A DNA stretch of 64,000 nt from Mikania micrantha (GCA_009363875.1 CM018697.1:49555484-49619483), one strand, 5' to 3'. Positions 43,965 through 54,929 are shown, counted from the stretch's first letter. Program-made: numbers and translations. The notes: generated from the sequence alone by a model not told the origin.

Positions 43965-45890
43965 ATGGAGGCCGATGAGAGTGTGCCTATCATTCTAGGC
44001 CGTCCCTTCTTGAGGGCCACTAAGGCCATCATTGATGTGTTTGATGGGAAGCTCACTCTTAAAGTGGGTGATGAGACTGTCACATTTGAGGTGGTGAAGT
44101 CTATGAGGCATCCCGGTGATCATGATGACTTTAGTGGCCCATTTCATTCTGTTTACTTCATAAATTCATTCATGTCACACATAGATAGATGTCTTGAGTA
44201 CGTGTGCAGGGCTGATTTGGTAGTTGAGAGGAGTGAGGAGGAGTTTAAGATAATTGATGAGGGTGTTGATGTTATTTCTGAGGTGTTAGAGATTGATGAG
44301 ATGAGGGAGGAAAGTAAGAAGCCCTCTGTTGAGTCACCACCGACCCTAGAGCTTAAGGTTTTACCCTCCCACTTAGAGTATGCTTTTCTAGGAAAGGATT
44401 CCACCTTACCTGTTGTTATTTCATCTAGGTTGAGTGAGGAGGAGAAGAAGAGATTGCTAGGTGTGTTGAGGTTGTATAAGGAGGCAATTGCTTAGAGACT
44501 CTCCGATATCCAAGGCATTAGTCCTGCTTATTGCACACACAGGATACTCATGGAGGATGAGTATAAGCCGGTAGTCCAACCTCAAAGGCGTTTAAATCCC
44601 AATATGCAAGAGGTTGTGAAGAAGGAAGTGTTGAAGTTGATGGATGCGGGCTTGATTTATCCTATCTCGGATTCATCATGGGTGAGCTCGACTCAGGTTG
44701 TCCCTAAAAAGGGAGGGATGACGGTTATCACGAATGAGAAAAACGAGCTCATTCCTTCTCGCACTGTCACGGGGTGGCGAATTTGCATCGACTATAGGAA
44801 ACTTAACGATGCCACCCGGAAGGATCACTTTCCCCTTCCTTTCGTTGACCAGATGTTGGAGAGATTGGTGGGTCAGCAGTTCTATTGTTTCTTAGATGGC
44901 TTTTCTGGGTATTTCCAGATCCCCATTGCACCGGAGGATCAGGAAAAGACCACATTCACGTGCCCCTATGGCACCTATGCTTACCGTCGCATGCCATTTG
45001 GGCTATGCAATGCTCCTGCTACATTTCAAAGGTGCATGGTAGCCATTTTCCAAGATATGATTGAATCATCCATGGAGGTGTTTATGGATGACTTTTCGAT
45101 TTATGGCGCCTCATTTGATCAATGCTTGGTGAATCTTGAGAGGATGTTGAAGAGGTGTGTAGAGACGAAGTTGATGCTTAATTGGGAGAAGTGTCACTTC
45201 ATGGTGACCGAGGGGATAGTGTTAGGTCATAAGATTTCGAGAGCGAGTATTGAGGTAGACCAAGCGAAGATAGAGACCATAAGAAAACTCCCACCACCTT
45301 CAAATGTTAAAGCCATTAGGAGTTTTCTTGGTCACGCGGGTTTTTATAGGCGATTCATTAAGGATTTTTCCAAAATCACTAGGCCTATGACCCATCTTCT
45401 AGAAAAAGATATCCCGTTTGTGTTTGATGAGGAATGCATGAAGGCATTCAAATTTTTGAAGGAGAGGCTTGTGAGTGCTCCTATTTTGGTTGCCCCCGAT
45501 TGGAGCTTGCCCTTTGAGCTCATGTGTGATGCTAGTGACCAAGCCGTTGGGGCGGTCTTGGGGCAAAGAAGAGACAAGCATTTTCACCCGATATACTATG
45601 CTAGCAAAACTCTCAATGATGCTCAAGAGAACTACACTACCATCGAGAAGGAGCTTCTTGCGGTAGTGTTTGCTTTTGACAAATTCCGGTCTTACCTTGT
45701 ACTTTCAAAGACCACCCTTTTCACCGACCATTCGGCTTTGAGGTTTCTTTTTGCAAAGAAAGATGCAAAACCTCGTCTCATTAGGTGGATTCTTTTGTTG
45801 TCGGAGTTTGACATTGAGATCAAAGATAAGAAAGGGGCTGAAAATGTGGGCGGCCGATCATCTCTCCCGGTTAGAAGACCCGGGGAGTAG
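43965..45890 (+). pseudogene. C reverse transcriptase and RNase H
   Basis: Frame from 43965: ILGRPFLRATKAIIDVFDGKLTLKVGD, the protease-RT link, with a TAG at 44493. RT proper starts near 44530: RRLNPNMQEVVKKEVLKLMDAGLIYPISDS, RICIDYRKLNDATRKDHFPLP, CFLDGFSGYFQI. The active site VFMDDFSIYG is at about 45078 (FMDD, normal for this group). RNase H starts near 45515 (LMCDASDQAVGAVLGQ) and continues with TTIEKELLAVVFAF and FTDHSALRFL. The frame from 44550 to about 45848 is open for over 430 codons. An extra G near 45848 then shifts it. Confidence 0.92.
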
Positions 45891-47260
45891 TGAGATTCGT
45901 GAGGAAGAGATTGGTGATAGGTTCCCTCACGAGATGATTTGTAGAGGCGGAGAAGCAAGGAATGCCATGGTTCACCGACTTGGCAAACTTCCTTGCCCAT
46001 GGAGTAGTGATTGAAGGGATGACTTCTCAACAAAAGAAGAAGTTTTTTAGAGATGCGGGTAAGTATATTTGGGATGACCCGTATCTTTATCGTGTGGGAG
46101 GTGATAGGATTCTTAGGAGGTGTGTGAGTAGAATGGAGGGCCTAGATATTTTAAGACATTGTCATGAAGGCTTGACGGGTGGACATCATGGACATCATTC
46201 CACCACCCAAAAGGTCTTCAGTTGTGGGTTTTATTGGCCTTCGGTGGTGAAGGATGCACTTGAGTTTGTGAAGAAGTGTGATCCTTGCCAACGCACCGGG
46301 AACATCTCTTCTAAGGATGAGATGCCTCAAAACCCGATTCAAGTGTTGGAGGTTTTTGATGTTTGGGGCATCGATTTTGTTGGACCTTTCCCTTTGTCCA
46401 AAGGGAATAGGTATATACTCGTGGCCATAGATTATGTCTCAAAGTGGGTGGAGGCTCAAGCTTTGCCTACAAATGATGCCCGAGTAGTTCTCAAGTTCCT
46501 TAACAAGTTGTTTAGTAGGTTTGGGACTCCTAGAGCTTTAATAAGTGACCGTGGCACGCACTTTTGTAACACAATGTTAGAAAAGGCATTACAATGCTAC
46601 GATATCACTCATCATTTAGCGACCGCGTACCATCCTCAAACAAGCGGTCAAGTGGAGAATGCAAACCGAGGGGTGAAAAGGATACTTGAGTAGACCGTAG
46701 GGAAGACTCGGAAAGATTGGTCCGACAAGTTAGACGATGCATTGTGGGCATTTAGAACGGCCTACAAGACACCATTAGGAACCACACCATACATGCTCGT
46801 CTATGGCAAAGCGTGCCATCTTCCCGTTGAATTGGAACATAGAGCTTTTTGGGCTCTCAAGACGGTCAACCTTGATCTTACCGAGGCGGGTAAGAAGAGG
46901 TATTTCCAAATTCATGAGTTAGAAGCCCTTCGTGATGCGGTTTATGCACGTTCATTGAGCATTAAAGAGAAGACCAAGTCATTGCATGATAGGAGATTGA
47001 AGGGTTTAAAGGAGTTTAAGAAAGGAGATCGGATTTTACTTTATAATTCCCGATTGAAATTGTTTGGAGGGAAGTTGAAGTCCAAGTGGACGGGTCCATA
47101 CGTGGTTGAAGAGGTTTTTCCATATAAAACTGTTGAGTTGCAAAACGAAGTTGACGGGAACACTTGGAAAGTGAATGGTCATAGATTGAAACACTACATC
47201 GGAGGACCAATAGATGAGAATGAGGAGGGGGAAGAGATCCTCCTAGAGAAACCCGAATGA
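45849..47260 (+). pseudogene. C integrase, two frame changes and one stop
   Basis: First read as WAADHLSRLEDPGS (RNase H end), then from about 45962 in a new frame. The zinc domain is HCHEGLTGGHHGHHSTTQK...CDPCQRTG, the first Asp is in WGIDFVGPFP, and the second Asp is in ALISDRGTHFCN. The Glu lies in HPQTSGQVENANRGVK, followed three residues later by a TAG at 46691. The C-terminal part continues open from 46694 (WAFRTAYKTPLGTTPY, KGDRILLYNSRLKLFGGKLKSKWTGPY) and ends EILLEKPE at 47260. No chromodomain is visible, as expected for Athila. Confidence 0.92.
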
Positions 47261-48003
47261 AGAAAATGTTGAGGGGTTCTTGGGATGAAACCCAAGTGTA
47301 TAGTTTGTAAATGGTAGGTTTTAGAGTTTTTGATGCATTTTTGGTGTGATTTTCGTATTTATTTTCCGTTTTTCGTTATCGTTTTTGTGTGTTTTCTTGA
47401 GTTTTGCAGGTGTTTAATCATTTTGAAGCATGAAAGATGGATTTGAGCTACCAGGTATGTATCCTTTGCCTTAGAATAAATTTTAGGTGTGTAGGAAGGA
47501 AAAAAGAGTTAGAAATTTGGCTAAGGCATGAAAATCCAGGAAACTCTCTGGAAATTTGACCCCGTCGCGTCACGTGACACCCACATGCCTAGTTGTCACG
47601 CTACACCACAGATCTGGTCAAACACGCGGGTCAACTAGTTGTCGCGCTACGCGACAACCTTCTGGTTACCTGTCGCGCTACGCGACGCGTGCCCAGACAG
47701 GTTTTATTTGATTTCAAGCCCTAGATTTCATTTCCATCCCCATTTATTCTTCTCCAAACTGTCGCCATCACCATCTTCACCACCATTTCTGTTTCTTACC
47801 ACCATCTTACCACCAATTTCATCAACCAAAACCTTAAACTATCACCACAACCTTCAATTTCACCCATTTCTTCCACCATTTCTTCCCCATCTCACCATTT
47901 CACCACCTCCATCCTCCATTAACGGGTCCAAGGAAGAAGAAGAGGGATTTTCCTCAAAGCTTCAATTTTTCTTCTTAATCTCATCTTATAAGTCGTTTCT
48001 AAG
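47261..48003 (+). other. Non-coding region and leader of the env-like gene in C
   Basis: About 740 bp with no credible coding frame; a 122-codon frame at 47639 is CT/CCA-rich low complexity and reads like untranslated leader. It contains GTCGCG palindromes (47641-47687) and a CT-rich block before a splice-donor-like AAG-GTAATG at 48001. Confidence 0.55.
47641..47687. repeat. GTCGCG palindromes before the env-like gene
   Basis: GTCGCGCTACGCGAC (47641-47655) and TGTCGCGCTACGCGACG (47671-47687). A decayed relative, GTCGCGTCACGTGAC, lies near 47564. They match the palindromes in C's LTRs. Confidence 0.85.
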
Positions 48004-48463
48004 GTAATGTGACTAACTATTTTAAATTTTTCTTGCATCTTGATTAATTTTTGTCAATTTCTAGTTTAGCCTAAGTTTAGATTTTTAGTTGTGAATTTTT
48101 TTGTGTTGATTTTAGTGTCGTTTTAGTTTGTTTAGTCTTGTTGAATGCTTCTAGGCTTTCCATTGTGGTTGAATGTGTTGTTTGATGTCCAAGAACCATA
48201 CATTGTAGTTTGAGTAAAGGCTTTAAATTTGAAATTGGTTCTTTTGATCTTGACAAGTTAAACAAATTGATTTGTGGAATGAAATTTGAGAAAATGATGT
48301 TCATTTAAGCTTTAAAATCAGTTTTTGGGATGGTTTGTTTATGGGTTTGTTCTTGGAACTTAAAGTGTATTATTGGTTAACCGCGAATGAAATGCTATAC
48401 GGTTACAATTCTTAATTTCCTTACTAACTTGGTAGCTTGTGTTTGATTTTGATGTTGTTTCAG
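48004..48463 (+). other. Probable intron ahead of the env-like ORF of C
   Basis: Donor AAG|GTAATG, AT-rich interior (about 460 bp), a perfect TACTAAC branch consensus at 48422-48428, and acceptor TTGTTTCAG|GATG 35 bases later, just before the ATG at 48465. Inferred from sequence only. Confidence 0.55.
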
Positions 48464-48464
48464 G

Positions 48465-49832
48465 ATGTCTGGAGCAAGCTCATCAGGTACAGGGGGAAAA
48501 AAGAAGGGGACCAGTTCCAAGGCCCCGGGGAGAACCTAGTTCCCCAGTCCAGCCACAAAGAGATAAAAGGACAATCCGATATCTTGAAGCTGAGCGGATA
48601 CCTGTTATCAAAACTAGAAGACTGAAGGACCACACCCTCTTGATGTTTGACATGGGCACCTTCGAAAGTGATAGGCTGGATAGGTTTGTATCTCTCGAAC
48701 TCCTACACCATAGGAATATCAATTGGGAGTTAGTTGACCAATTAGGTCAGAGAGATAGGTTGGAGAGGCTATTAGGGCCTAGATGGAGGAGGGTATTAGC
48801 TTGTGATTGGCCTCAGTATAAGGAGTTGACCATGGAGTTTCACTCCACTTTTATGTATGATGATTCTGAGTTCGACTCCTTAGATGCTGTTTCTTTCTCG
48901 TTAGGTAGGCGAGTTTATGAGATGTCTATCCCACAGTTTGCTGTTGTTTGTGGGTTCTATACTGAGGACGAGGTCTTATCACCTGATTTTGTGCAGGCTT
49001 TAAGGGGACCCACCAAGAAGAACAGAGATTTCTGTTTTACTGAGGTGGATCTGAGTGAGTTTTGGGCTACAATTGTTGATGCCCCGTTTTCCACTAGTAT
49101 GCTAGAGTCGAACATCAGGGATCCCTTGTTGAGATACCATAGGGTGTTAGCATGCACTGTTGTAGGAAGGAGTTCCGGGGAAGAAAAGGTCAACTGGATT
49201 GATCTTTTCTGTTTGTACTATATGGTGACACGGAGAGAGGCCAATGTGGCTTGTGTGTTGGCTAATTCTTTGGCTAGAGCTAGGCGGGGGGCGGACGAGC
49301 TAGGTTAGACATGGGCCCTTATATCTACCGTATGGCCGAATATTTGGGAGTTTTTGATAGATATCGTCCTGATTTGATGATCTTAGGACCGTTGACCACA
49401 CCTATAGACTTGAGGGACTTGCAGAGAGCAGGGATTATAGAGAGAGGTGACCCACCAAGGTGGGCAGGTTTTGTGGTTGGGCCCCAGGTGATGCCTCCAC
49501 AGGGTATACCTGCAGCAGATGTGGTCATGGGCTCGGTCCCAACTCATAGGCAGAGGCCTGTTTTTAGGTTAGATTTCCCCACCAGACAGTACCCACTCCG
49601 GGAACCTATACCTGACCCACTTACCTTAGAATCCTTATGCCATAGGATGGATGGATACCACGATCAGTACCGAGAATGGAGGGAGCATGATCAGAGGAGG
49701 CAGGAGGATGCCATGAGGTACTTTATGACCTCGCTTCACATCGACATACCAGAGTTTTACAGGGCTCCGGAGGAGCATGATGGGGGAGATGATGAAGAGT
49801 TAGTGTGGGGAGGTGTTAGCATGATGGTTTGA
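48465..49832 (+). pseudogene. Athila ORF-1 (env-like) protein of C, two frameshifts
   Basis: This is the third gene of Athila-type elements, sitting where retroviruses have env. Its function is unproven. Likely start ATG 48465 (MSGASSSGTGGKKKG) after the splice acceptor. A frame change near 48530 leads to QPQRDKRTIRYLEAERIP. Then comes the conserved part RFVSLELLHHRNINWELVDQLGQ, the WRRVLACDWPQYKELTMEF block, MSIPQFAVVCGFYTEDE, DPLLRYHRVLACTVVGRSSGE and LFCLYYMVTRREANVACVLA. A second frame change near 49308 leads to GPYIYRMAEYLGVF and the tail HIDIPEFYRAPEEHDGGDDEELVW. No signal peptide or membrane segment is evident to me. Confidence 0.85.
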
Positions 49833-51090
49833 TGCAGTTGTGTATGATTATTGAACATTTGTACTCTTTGACATTTGTGGTTGGGTTGGTTATGGGTTGG
49901 TGGATTTTTTTTAACTTATTTTGGTTGTGGTACTTTTGTATTTGAACATATGGTTGTTTATCTTGATCTTTGTGGTGCTGGTTTCATATGTTTGTTTATG
50001 GCTTGTGGAGCAATTTGTAGAGTGAAGAGCTTACGTGGAAAGACTGGCACACGACAGTCTTCTCTTTAACCAGCTAAGTCATTTTCATTTTTCACTTTCT
50101 TTTTATTCTTAGTTTTCTTTTGGGGTTTCCTTTTTCTCTACATTGGGGACAATGTATAGTTTAAGTATGGGGATGGGAAACTTAGTTTAGTTAATTTTGT
50201 TTTTAGTTTAATTTTGCTTTATTAGTAGTTTTTGAGTCAAAATTTTTTTTTTTACATCTCTAGCTTAGTTCTTTTTGTTCCTTGTTAAAGTTGGTTGCAA
50301 AAAGCATGATGGGAAATGATAGGAAAGTTGGGTTTTGTGGTTTCATGCAGGGTTAACTAGTTGGTTTGGGTTTATGCTTTGGTTATGGGATGTGTAGGTA
50401 GGCTCAACTGATTGTATTTGACCCGTAGGATAGGTAAAATTTTACTTAAATGCATGAATTTCATGGGAAACATCTTGGGAATTTAGAATTAATGAAACTG
50501 TCTTCCAGTCAGATAGAAGTCTTTGCATAATAACAGATTAGAGTTTTGAAAATCTGATTTTTGTTTGGCACATAAGTACTCTTTTTATGAGAATAAATCC
50601 GAGTCCTATGGCACCTCCATTTCACCAAATAAGCTGAGTAAAAAGGAAAATAAAAAGAAAAGAAGTTGCATTAAAAACTTATCTGTCACACGCCTGGTTG
50701 CAGCCTGGTTGAAACACCACTAATTTAAATTCAATGGATTGAAAAATAAAAAAAAATGCTCACGCTTCCATCTGTTTCATTTGAAAAATCTGATTTGAGA
50801 AATTCATAGTTTGTTTATATGTAAGGATGACTTGAAGGCTAGAACCCAGGTTTGATTTAATTTTAGGTTTCCTAAGTGTGGGTCTAATGAAATGAAATGT
50901 AGAACATGAACTTAATGGACCATTACTAAGGGATAGGAATAATCAGTATGGGTTTAAAAGGAAAAAAATACCTGCAATCTTTTCCAAAGCATTGAATTTT
51001 AAATTGACTCTGTTAATTGTGTAGAAACCATTTTTTTTCCAGCTATGTTCCCAGATTTTTGCATAAACCTTTTTCAGGGACGAAAAAGAA
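49833..51090. other. C 3' non-coding region
   Basis: About 1.26 kb between the env-like gene and the polypurine tract, AT-rich, with runs of purines. It contains the palindrome TACATTGGGGACAATGTA (50139-50156) followed by TTAAGTATGGGGATGGG, which looks like a second polypurine signal. Short open frames are not supported. Confidence 0.6.
50139..50156. promoter_or_regulatory. TACATTG-GGGA-CAATGTA palindrome in C
   Basis: Seven-bp inverted arms. A CATTG-GGGA-CAATG motif before a purine tract is a recurrent signature in the 3' region of Athila-type elements as I know them; its role is not established. Confidence 0.6.
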
Positions 51091-51105
51091 ATAAGTGTGG
51101 GGATG
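51091..51105 (+). other. Polypurine tract of C
   Basis: ATAAGTGTGGGGATG directly before the 3' LTR. Confidence 0.75.
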
Positions 51106-52779
51106 TGATGTGTTGCAAAACACATATGTTTTTCTAGTTGTTTTTAATTAGTTTTCGTACAGTTTTATTCAATTTTAGAGTCGATTTATGCTGGTTCTTC
51201 ACATTTCCACAAATTGTTGCGTACAGGTAATAAACATGTTATTTTGGCATAAAAGATAAAGAAAACGAGCTCCCGGGTGGACGAGAACAAACTGAAGATC
51301 AAAGGGAGAAGATTTCTGGAATTTCTCCTTGTCGCGTATTGCGACAACCACAGGAAACCCTGTCGCGTAGCGCGACAGGTAGAAATTACAGTTGTGCCCT
51401 TTTTAATGATTGCGGGTTTGACCCGACTATTTTGTCGGGTAGCGGGTACCGTCGCGTAGCGCGACAGGATTAAATTTTCAGAAAATCGAGTTTTATGCTA
51501 TCGAAACGGATGGAGGCGGATTCATTGAATTCTGGATGATCAGAGACTACTTGGGAGGCGATTAGAAGCACAAGGACTAGATTGGAGTCGAGTTTGATCA
51601 TCGGGAAGCCCTAGAGGAGTGATCCAAAGGGTGTAAGGTGATCGGTTCTTCTTTCTTTCTTGTTATTCTCATTTGAATGATGTTTGGGATGTGTTTTGAC
51701 ATTATTTATTACTGTTTATTTATTATGATTTGTGGCTAAACCTTCTAGACCACCTAGGGTTTTATAATTATGCATGTTTAATGTTTATAACGGTTGATTG
51801 TGGAACAAGTTTGGATTTTTCAATGGTTTAACGATTTGGTTTGGATTCTTGGATGTGTATGAATGTTTATGATGTTTGTGATATGAATTATTGTTTCCTC
51901 GTGTGCTTTGGTGAATGTCTTTCGTGTAATAGACGCATGCTAGGTCATTTACATGGTGTTTTTGATTTGTAGATGGATTGCTAGACGTAGTGGTTCATAG
52001 GAGGAATAATTAAGTCACAAATGAATTAGATGTTTAACCAAATTCAATAGCCGTGAGGTGAGGGTTTGTTAGTATATCTTGCATGTTTAAGAACTAGTTA
52101 AAGTCTTTGTGAAAAGACCAAGATTAGGTAATTTGAACATAGTCTTGTATGCTAAATCCAAGATGAATTACCTGTCTATCCCTTGCATATCATGCAGTGA
52201 GACTTTCCTTTCCGTGAGGTAGATAGTTTTTAGGATAAACCATTGATAGGTTGGTTAACTTGTGAGAGTAATTAACCTAAACCGGTGTTTAAGATACTTA
52301 TAGACATTTTAGTTGAAATCTTTGAAAATGGTTAAAGAATCTCTAATTTGTTGATAAGCAAATATTTAAAGATCCCGGTTCCAAACATAAGTTCCATAAT
52401 CAGTCTAAACACATTAGAGATGTATAAAGTAAACCCTAGGTAGTCACTTCATCATTCGTGAGTTTTAGTTGCATTTGCCTGTTGGAGTCTTAATTTGATT
52501 TTCTAGATTTTATTAATTTCATTTTAATCAGTTATTTACAAAACCCCCCTTTCAAACATTTAATTTAATTTAATCGTTTTGTATAGATAAGTCCTTGAAT
52601 ATATTTTGCACTTTCTATAGGAGTCTGTGGGTTCGATATCCGGACTTGCTTTTCTGTACTACTTTTCGATAGGTTCACTTACCTGTTAGTAGTTTAGTTT
52701 AGAGAGTCTAGAGTATTACTTAGTGTCTAGGTTAGTTTTGATTTTTATTAGTTTTAATTAAACTACTTTGCACACATCA
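51106..52779 (+). repeat. 3' LTR of C
   Basis: Collinear with 5333-7004. Three GTCGCG palindromes lie at 51331-51465; two that are mismatched in the 5' copy are better paired here. It ends ACACATCA before CCTTG. Confidence 0.93.
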
Positions 52780-52784
52780 CCTTG

Positions 52785-54011
52785 CTGTTATGAGTGTGTG
52801 TCGTAAGGTATTTCCAGAAGCTGCAAAATATCTCTGCAGATGGCACATAGACGAAAAGATTGCCAAACATTGCAAGGACAGCTTTTCGGATGCAGACTGG
52901 AAGAAATTCAAAGGTCGTTGGCCGAATTTGTGTAACTCTCCGACAGCAGGGTTATACGACTATAACTACAACCGTCTGTACGAAAGACTTATTAAAGACA
53001 ACAAAAAAAGTAAGCATCATATACCATCATCATTGTCATCATATCATCATTGGTTTTTTGTTTCATTTCAGGGGTTCTGAAATATCTGACGCACTCATGG
53101 TTACACAGTTACAGAGATATGTTTGTAACAGCATGGAGAAATAGAACGCGCAAATTTGGTCAAAGTACAACAAACCGGGTGGAAAGTCAGCACTCAAACC
53201 TAAAAAGATACCTCAGATCAACAAACAAGACGCTTGCCTCGCTTGTCGGTTTCGTAAATGAAATCGTACAATCATAGGAGGTAAAAATGAATCACAATTT
53301 TAAAACGAGCTTGATTAAAACTATGTGTCATCATAAACTACCAATATTTGATAACCTTTGAGGAAAGTTGTCCCATAAAGCTCTTGATTTGTCGGTCGAG
53401 GACAAAGACAAAGTAAGGGTTATGCGCGACTCAAATATGTCGTGTGGCCACCAGCTTTGGACGAGTTGTGGGTCGCCGTGCGCTTGTCATATATCAAAAT
53501 ACTTAAACACAGGTTCGTAATACTAAATCTACATCTTACATGTTTCACACATAGTTACTGATGTATTATTATTAATTATAAATTATGTAGATATGAAGAT
53601 ACCACTTTCAGAGATAGACATATTTTGAACAAAACTAAACACAAATAACCCAACACTATTAGAAGAAGAAGAAATTGATATTATAGGACAAACGAGTTTG
53701 GTTACAGAAGATATAAATTCCAAACCTCCTGAAGTAAAAAAGAGTCTAATAAAGAAGCACCTGTCGCAGGTATTTCAAATAAAAGCGACAAAAAGACAAC
53801 TTTAGTTCAAAAAGATACACATGGTCATCCAACTTTAAAAGCACAGAAACTAAAAGAGCAAGACGTTGTAAAAGATAGCTTAGCGTCCCAACATAGTACG
53901 TTAGAACTTTCAAGGCATAGTTTGTTACAGTTACGACCGAGAAGAGTCAGAAACCCGTATTTCGGTGCAGTCGTTCCACATCAGGGATTTACTATGAGCC
54001 AGAGACCATGA
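52785..54011 (+). pseudogene. Mutator-like transposase, 3' part with introns
   Basis: Continues from 5332 after C: AVMSVCRKVFPEAAKYLCRWHIDEKIAKHC, FKGRWPNLCNSPT. A probable 62-bp intron (53010-53071, GTAAGC...TTTCAG) leads to VLKYLTHSWLHSYRDMFVTAW and TTNRVESQHSNLKRYLR, which carries the likely catalytic Glu. Stops follow at about 53275 and 53359. The zinc (SWIM-like) region CGHQLWTSCGSPCACHISKYLN precedes a second probable intron (53513-53590), and DMKIPLSEIDIF follows. The last readable part ends in SLLQLRPRRVRNPYFG and a TGA near 54009. A dead MULE gene; terminal inverted repeats were not found. Confidence 0.8.
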
Positions 54012-54017
54012 CAGAGG

Positions 54018-54790
54018 CATTCACCCAGGGGCTGACGCAGGGAGAAGACAGGGTGATGAGGGCTTGGTGGCCTCATATTTTTGACACACCGTTCACTAGC
54101 CACCGATTACGTGCGTCAACCATAGGAGATCCTCTGATTCTATACGTCCACAGGTGCATAATTACGATGATATCAGCACGTGGATAGAGCCAGGATTGGG
54201 TGACGACGATAGATTTATTCTATTTTCACTCCTTGATGACTGGCAGGCCGTGCAACCTTGCACGGTGTTTTGCCTTGTACTACGCCTCCTTCTACCACCG
54301 TCAGGATCGCGGTACACTGTGGGGAGGCACCTTTGTCACCCACCTCGCACACAGCAGAGGCATGTTTCATTTGCTTCAGGATCTGCAGGCGATCCCGCCA
54401 CGTAAGTTGGATCGTCTAACGCTCCTGAACATGAAACTTGCCGCTGACATCCCGGGTCTACGATTACAGTTTAATGGATCCGATGGTCGTATCCGGCAGC
54501 AAGCCCAGTTGGCCGTCGTGTAGCAGTAGTAGCAACAGTAGCCCAAGGACCATGTTGAGGGGCAGATGACACAGCATGAGCCAATTCGATAGGAGCCCGT
54601 CCAGTCACCACCACATGAGGACCCATCGCAGCATCCACCACACGTCTACTGTGCGGTGCGCCTAACCGAGCCACTAGAGGAGTTGTTGCACCGTGTTGTG
54701 GTCCAGTCTAAGAGATTTTACAGGTCACTCGTCGTCAGGCCGAATGGGAGACACGCATTGAGTGACGGCTCGATCAGCTGGGGGATATGG
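54018..54790 (+). pseudogene. Athila-type ORF-1 fragment
   Basis: A second, diverged copy of the Athila ORF-1 (env-like) domain, next to the MULE remains. Readable parts: RVMRAWWPHIFDTPFTSHRLR, STIGDPLILYVHRCI. After a stop comes VTTIDLFYFHSLMTGRPCNLARCFALYYASFYHRQDRGTLW (54193-54315), then GGTFVTHLAHSRG, LDRLTLLNMKLAADIPGL. Several stops follow at about 54522-54540, then a His/Pro/Gln-rich stretch and a basic tail (VVQSKRFYRSL). It may be part of an Athila element that once lay here or a module captured by the MULE; the junction near 54012 does not settle this. Not recognisable as env by any membrane feature. Confidence 0.6.
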
Positions 54791-54929
54791 TCCAGTTCAC
54801 GAAATATACAAAGATTGCATTTTTACATCTTTTCTGTTGATTCTAATCTGGATTCCGCTCACTTTAGAGTCATTCGGTGTCGATTGGAGCCATAAAGCTC
54901 AAGTCTTGATCGAGATCTGGACCTACAAG

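Larger units (their letters stand above)
5333..52779 (+). mobile_element. Athila-like Ty3/gypsy element C (hosting A, B, D, E)
   Basis: A complete but dead Athila-type element. It has LTRs of about 1.67 kb with perfect TGATGTGT...ACACATCA ends, CCTTG target duplications on both sides, a tRNA-Asp primer site and a polypurine tract. Gag, protease, RT, RNase H and integrase are followed by an ORF-1 env-like gene. Its own sequence is about 12.8 kb once the insertions A (7772-31880) and D (32424-42920) are removed. Both insertions lie in gag. The two LTRs differ at several dozen sites by eye, which is more than D's LTR pair and fits C being the older host. Confidence 0.93.

Noticed and set aside
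47639..48007. 122-codon frame before the env-like gene
   Set aside because: Its Ser/Pro/Phe-rich sequence comes from a CT/CCA-rich tract that reads better as untranslated leader ending at a splice donor.
4900..54011. Functional FAR1/FHY3-type host gene
   Set aside because: The domain fits, but the frame has several stops, an apparent catalytic Asp-to-Asn change and a 47-kb insertion; no N-terminal zinc finger is visible.
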